Part shown: positions 53,485-54,960 of the stretch, in pieces
Position numbering within the stretch: position 1 is the first letter of the stretch
Layout: each line of letters opens with the position of its first letter
Source of the DNA: Pseudomonas sp. GD03858
Lineage (GTDB): Bacteria > Pseudomonadota > Gammaproteobacteria > Pseudomonadales > Pseudomonadaceae
Assembly (NCBI RefSeq): GCF_029840925.1
Contig: NZ_JAOCDM010000025.1
Span: 1-54,960 of the forward strand
DNA length: 54,960 nucleotides
Direction: 5' to 3'
Translations under genes and position numbers: made by a program
The notes under the pieces: model-generated
What the model saw: only the letters and a program-made list of their open reading frames with translations
What the model was told of the DNA's origin: nothing
Databases searched by the model: none

Positions 53485-54960
53485 ATGAACGATCCGTTGC
53501 GCGACAGCCAGGCCCCACAGGCGGCCACCCAGGACCCGAGCGAGTTCGCCAGCCTCCTGCTGCAGGAGTTCAAGCCCAAGACCGAGCGTGCCAAGGAAGC
53601 CGTCGAAAGTGCCGTGCGCACCCTCGCCGAACAGGCCCTGGCGCAGACCAACCTGGTCTCCAACGATGCCATCGGCTCGATCGAGCAGATCATCGCCGCC
53701 ATCGACGCCAAGCTCACCGCCCAGGTCAACCAGATCATCCACCACGATGACTTCCAGCAGCTGGAAAGCGCCTGGCGTGGCCTGCACTACCTGGTCAACA
53801 ACACCGAGAGCGACGAGCAGCTGAAGATTCGCGTGCTCAACATCTCGAAGAACGACTTGCACAAGACCCTGAAGAAGTTCAAGGGCACTGCCTGGGACCA
53901 GAGCCCGATCTTCAAGAAGCTCTACGAAGAGGAATACGGCCAGTTCGGCGGCGAGCCGTACGGCTGCCTGGTGGGCGACTACTACTTCGACCAGTCGCCA
54001 CCGGACGTCGAGCTGCTGGGCGAGGTTTCGAAGGTCTGCGCCTCGATGCACGCGCCGTTCATCTCGGCGGCCTCGCCGACGGTGATGGGCATGGGCTCGT
54101 GGCAGGAGCTGTCCAACCCGCGCGACCTGACCAAGATCTTCACCACCCCGGAATACGCCGGCTGGCGCTCGCTGCGTGAATCGGAAGACGCGCGCTACAT
54201 CGGCCTGACCATGCCGCGCTTCCTGGCGCGCCTGCCCTACGGCGCCAAGACCGACCCGGTGGAAGCCTTCGCCTTCGAGGAAGACACCGACGGCGCCGAC
54301 AGCAGCAAGTACACCTGGGCCAACGCCGCCTACGCCATGGCGGTGAACATCAACCGCTCGTTCAAGCACTACGGCTGGTGCTCGCGCATCCGTGGCGTGG
54401 AGTCGGGCGGCGAAGTGCAGGGCCTGCCGGCGCACACCTTCCCCACCGACGACGGTGGCGTGGACATGAAGTGCCCGACCGAGATCGCCATCTCCGACCG
54501 CCGCGAGGCGGAGCTGGCCAAGAACGGTTTCATGCCGCTGCTGCACAAGAAGAACACCGACTTCGCCGCGTTCATCGGCGCCCAGTCGCTGCAGAAGCCG
54601 GCCGAGTACGACGACCCGGACGCCACCGCCAACGCCAACCTGGCCGCGCGTCTGCCGTACCTGTTCGCCACCTGCCGCTTCGCCCATTACCTCAAGTGCA
54701 TCGTTCGCGACAAGATCGGCTCGTTCAAGGAAAAGGACGAGATGCAGCGCTGGCTGCAGGACTGGATCCTCAACTACGTCGACGGCGACCCGGCGCACTC
54801 CACCGAGACCACCAAGGCCCAGCACCCGCTGGCGGCCGCCGAAGTGGTGGTCGAGGAAGTCGAAGGCAACCCGGGTTACTACAACTCGCGCTTCTACCTG
54901 CGCCCGCACTACCAGCTCGAAGGGCTGACCGTGTCGCTGCGCCTGGTGTCGAAGCTGCCT
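53485..54960 (+). CDS. tssC: T6SS contractile sheath large subunit TssC (partial, cut by window end)
   Basis: 492 codons are open from ATG 53485 to the last base. The product begins 'MNDPLRDSQAPQAATQDPSE' and contains 'DDFQQLESAWRGLHYLVNNT', 'FISAASPTVMGMGSWQELSN' and 'MPRFLARLPYGAKTDPVEAF', all strongly conserved in TssC (VipB). The visible end 'YQLEGLTVSLRLVSKLP' is within a few residues of the normal C-terminus. GAGGAGA lies upstream. Genes for Hcp and the rest of the tail are expected beyond the window. Confidence 0.97.
   Translation, partial: MNDPLRDSQAPQAATQDPSEFASLLLQEFKPKTERAKEAVESAVRTLAEQALAQTNLVSNDAIGSIEQIIAAIDAKLTAQVNQIIHHDDFQQLESAWRGLHYLVNNTESDEQLKIRVLNISKNDLHKTLKKFKGTAWDQSPIFKKLYEEEYGQFGGEPYGCLVGDYYFDQSPPDVELLGEVSKVCASMHAPFISAASPTVMGMGSWQELSNPRDLTKIFTTPEYAGWRSLRESEDARYIGLTMPRFLARLPYGAKTDPVEAFAFEEDTDGADSSKYTWANAAYAMAVNINRSFKHYGWCSRIRGVESGGEVQGLPAHTFPTDDGGVDMKCPTEIAISDRREAELAKNGFMPLLHKKNTDFAAFIGAQSLQKPAEYDDPDATANANLAARLPYLFATCRFAHYLKCIVRDKIGSFKEKDEMQRWLQDWILNYVDGDPAHSTETTKAQHPLAAAEVVVEEVEGNPGYYNSRFYLRPHYQLEGLTVSLRLVSKLP

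Overview
The window is high-GC gamma-proteobacterial DNA. It is almost certainly from a Pseudomonas of the P. putida/P. entomophila type. The basis is the gene order (AsmA protein - mutY - yggX - tRNA-Phe - gabP - polar amino acid ABC operon), the many REP-type palindromes built on a 'TGTAGGAGCGGCCTTG...TCGCGAAAGG' core, and a type VI secretion cluster with the exact gene order of P. aeruginosa HSI-I. The assignment is inference from gene content; no search was run.

Layout. 1-15 kb is core chromosome: AsmA protein, mutY, yggX, tRNA-Phe, polyphosphate kinase 2, gabP, a polar amino acid ABC operon, a methyltransferase, the mdtJI exporter pair, a DUF2975/HTH pair and two small lipoproteins. tRNA-Thr(UGU) lies at 15053-15128. 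Between its 3' end and a degenerate copy of that 3' end at 26312-26334 lies an integrated island of about 11.2 kb, whose cargo is visibly AT-richer than the backbone. The island carries a P4-type integrase, a second tyrosine recombinase with a small partner, a stretch of very strong perfect hairpins, and a two-gene module made of a frameshifted cytosolic protein and a C-terminally membrane-anchored protein. It ends with a retron-like reverse transcriptase behind a compact structured RNA. That RT is bracketed by two nuclease genes on the opposite strand, one of the DUF559 type and one with a Cap4/DUF4297-like N-terminus. This RT locus is the strongest candidate for an undescribed defence system here: the RT has YADN instead of YADD, and the putative msr-msd RNA is under 90 nt.

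26.3-32.2 kb is a patchwork: a convergent HigA/HigB-like pair, hipBA with a clear palindromic operator, a copper nitrite reductase (nirK), an outer-membrane barrel and hicAB. A decayed, internally deleted copy of the nirK 5' end lies on the far side of hipBA, so hipBA sits between a relic and the intact gene.

32.3-54.96 kb is an HSI-I-type T6SS. The leftward arm runs fha1-tssJ-tssK-tssL-tssM-tagF-pppA-ppkA-tagT-tagS-tagR-tagQ. It ends in an unrecognised membrane-active protein with two paralogous small membrane proteins, which looks like an effector with two immunity genes. The rightward arm runs tssA-tssB-tssC; the last gene is cut by the window end a few codons short. TagQRST, PpkA, Fha1 and PppA form the threonine-phosphorylation switch, TagF is the post-translational repressor, TssJLM the membrane complex, TssA/K the baseplate connection and TssBC the sheath. 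Both arms start with a four-base-pair stem presenting an ANGGAN hexaloop over the ribosome binding site, the signature of an RsmA/CsrA site.

REP elements recur at eight or more places. One forms a perfect 28-bp inverted pair between tssL and tssK, and one has been translated into the TagF protein.
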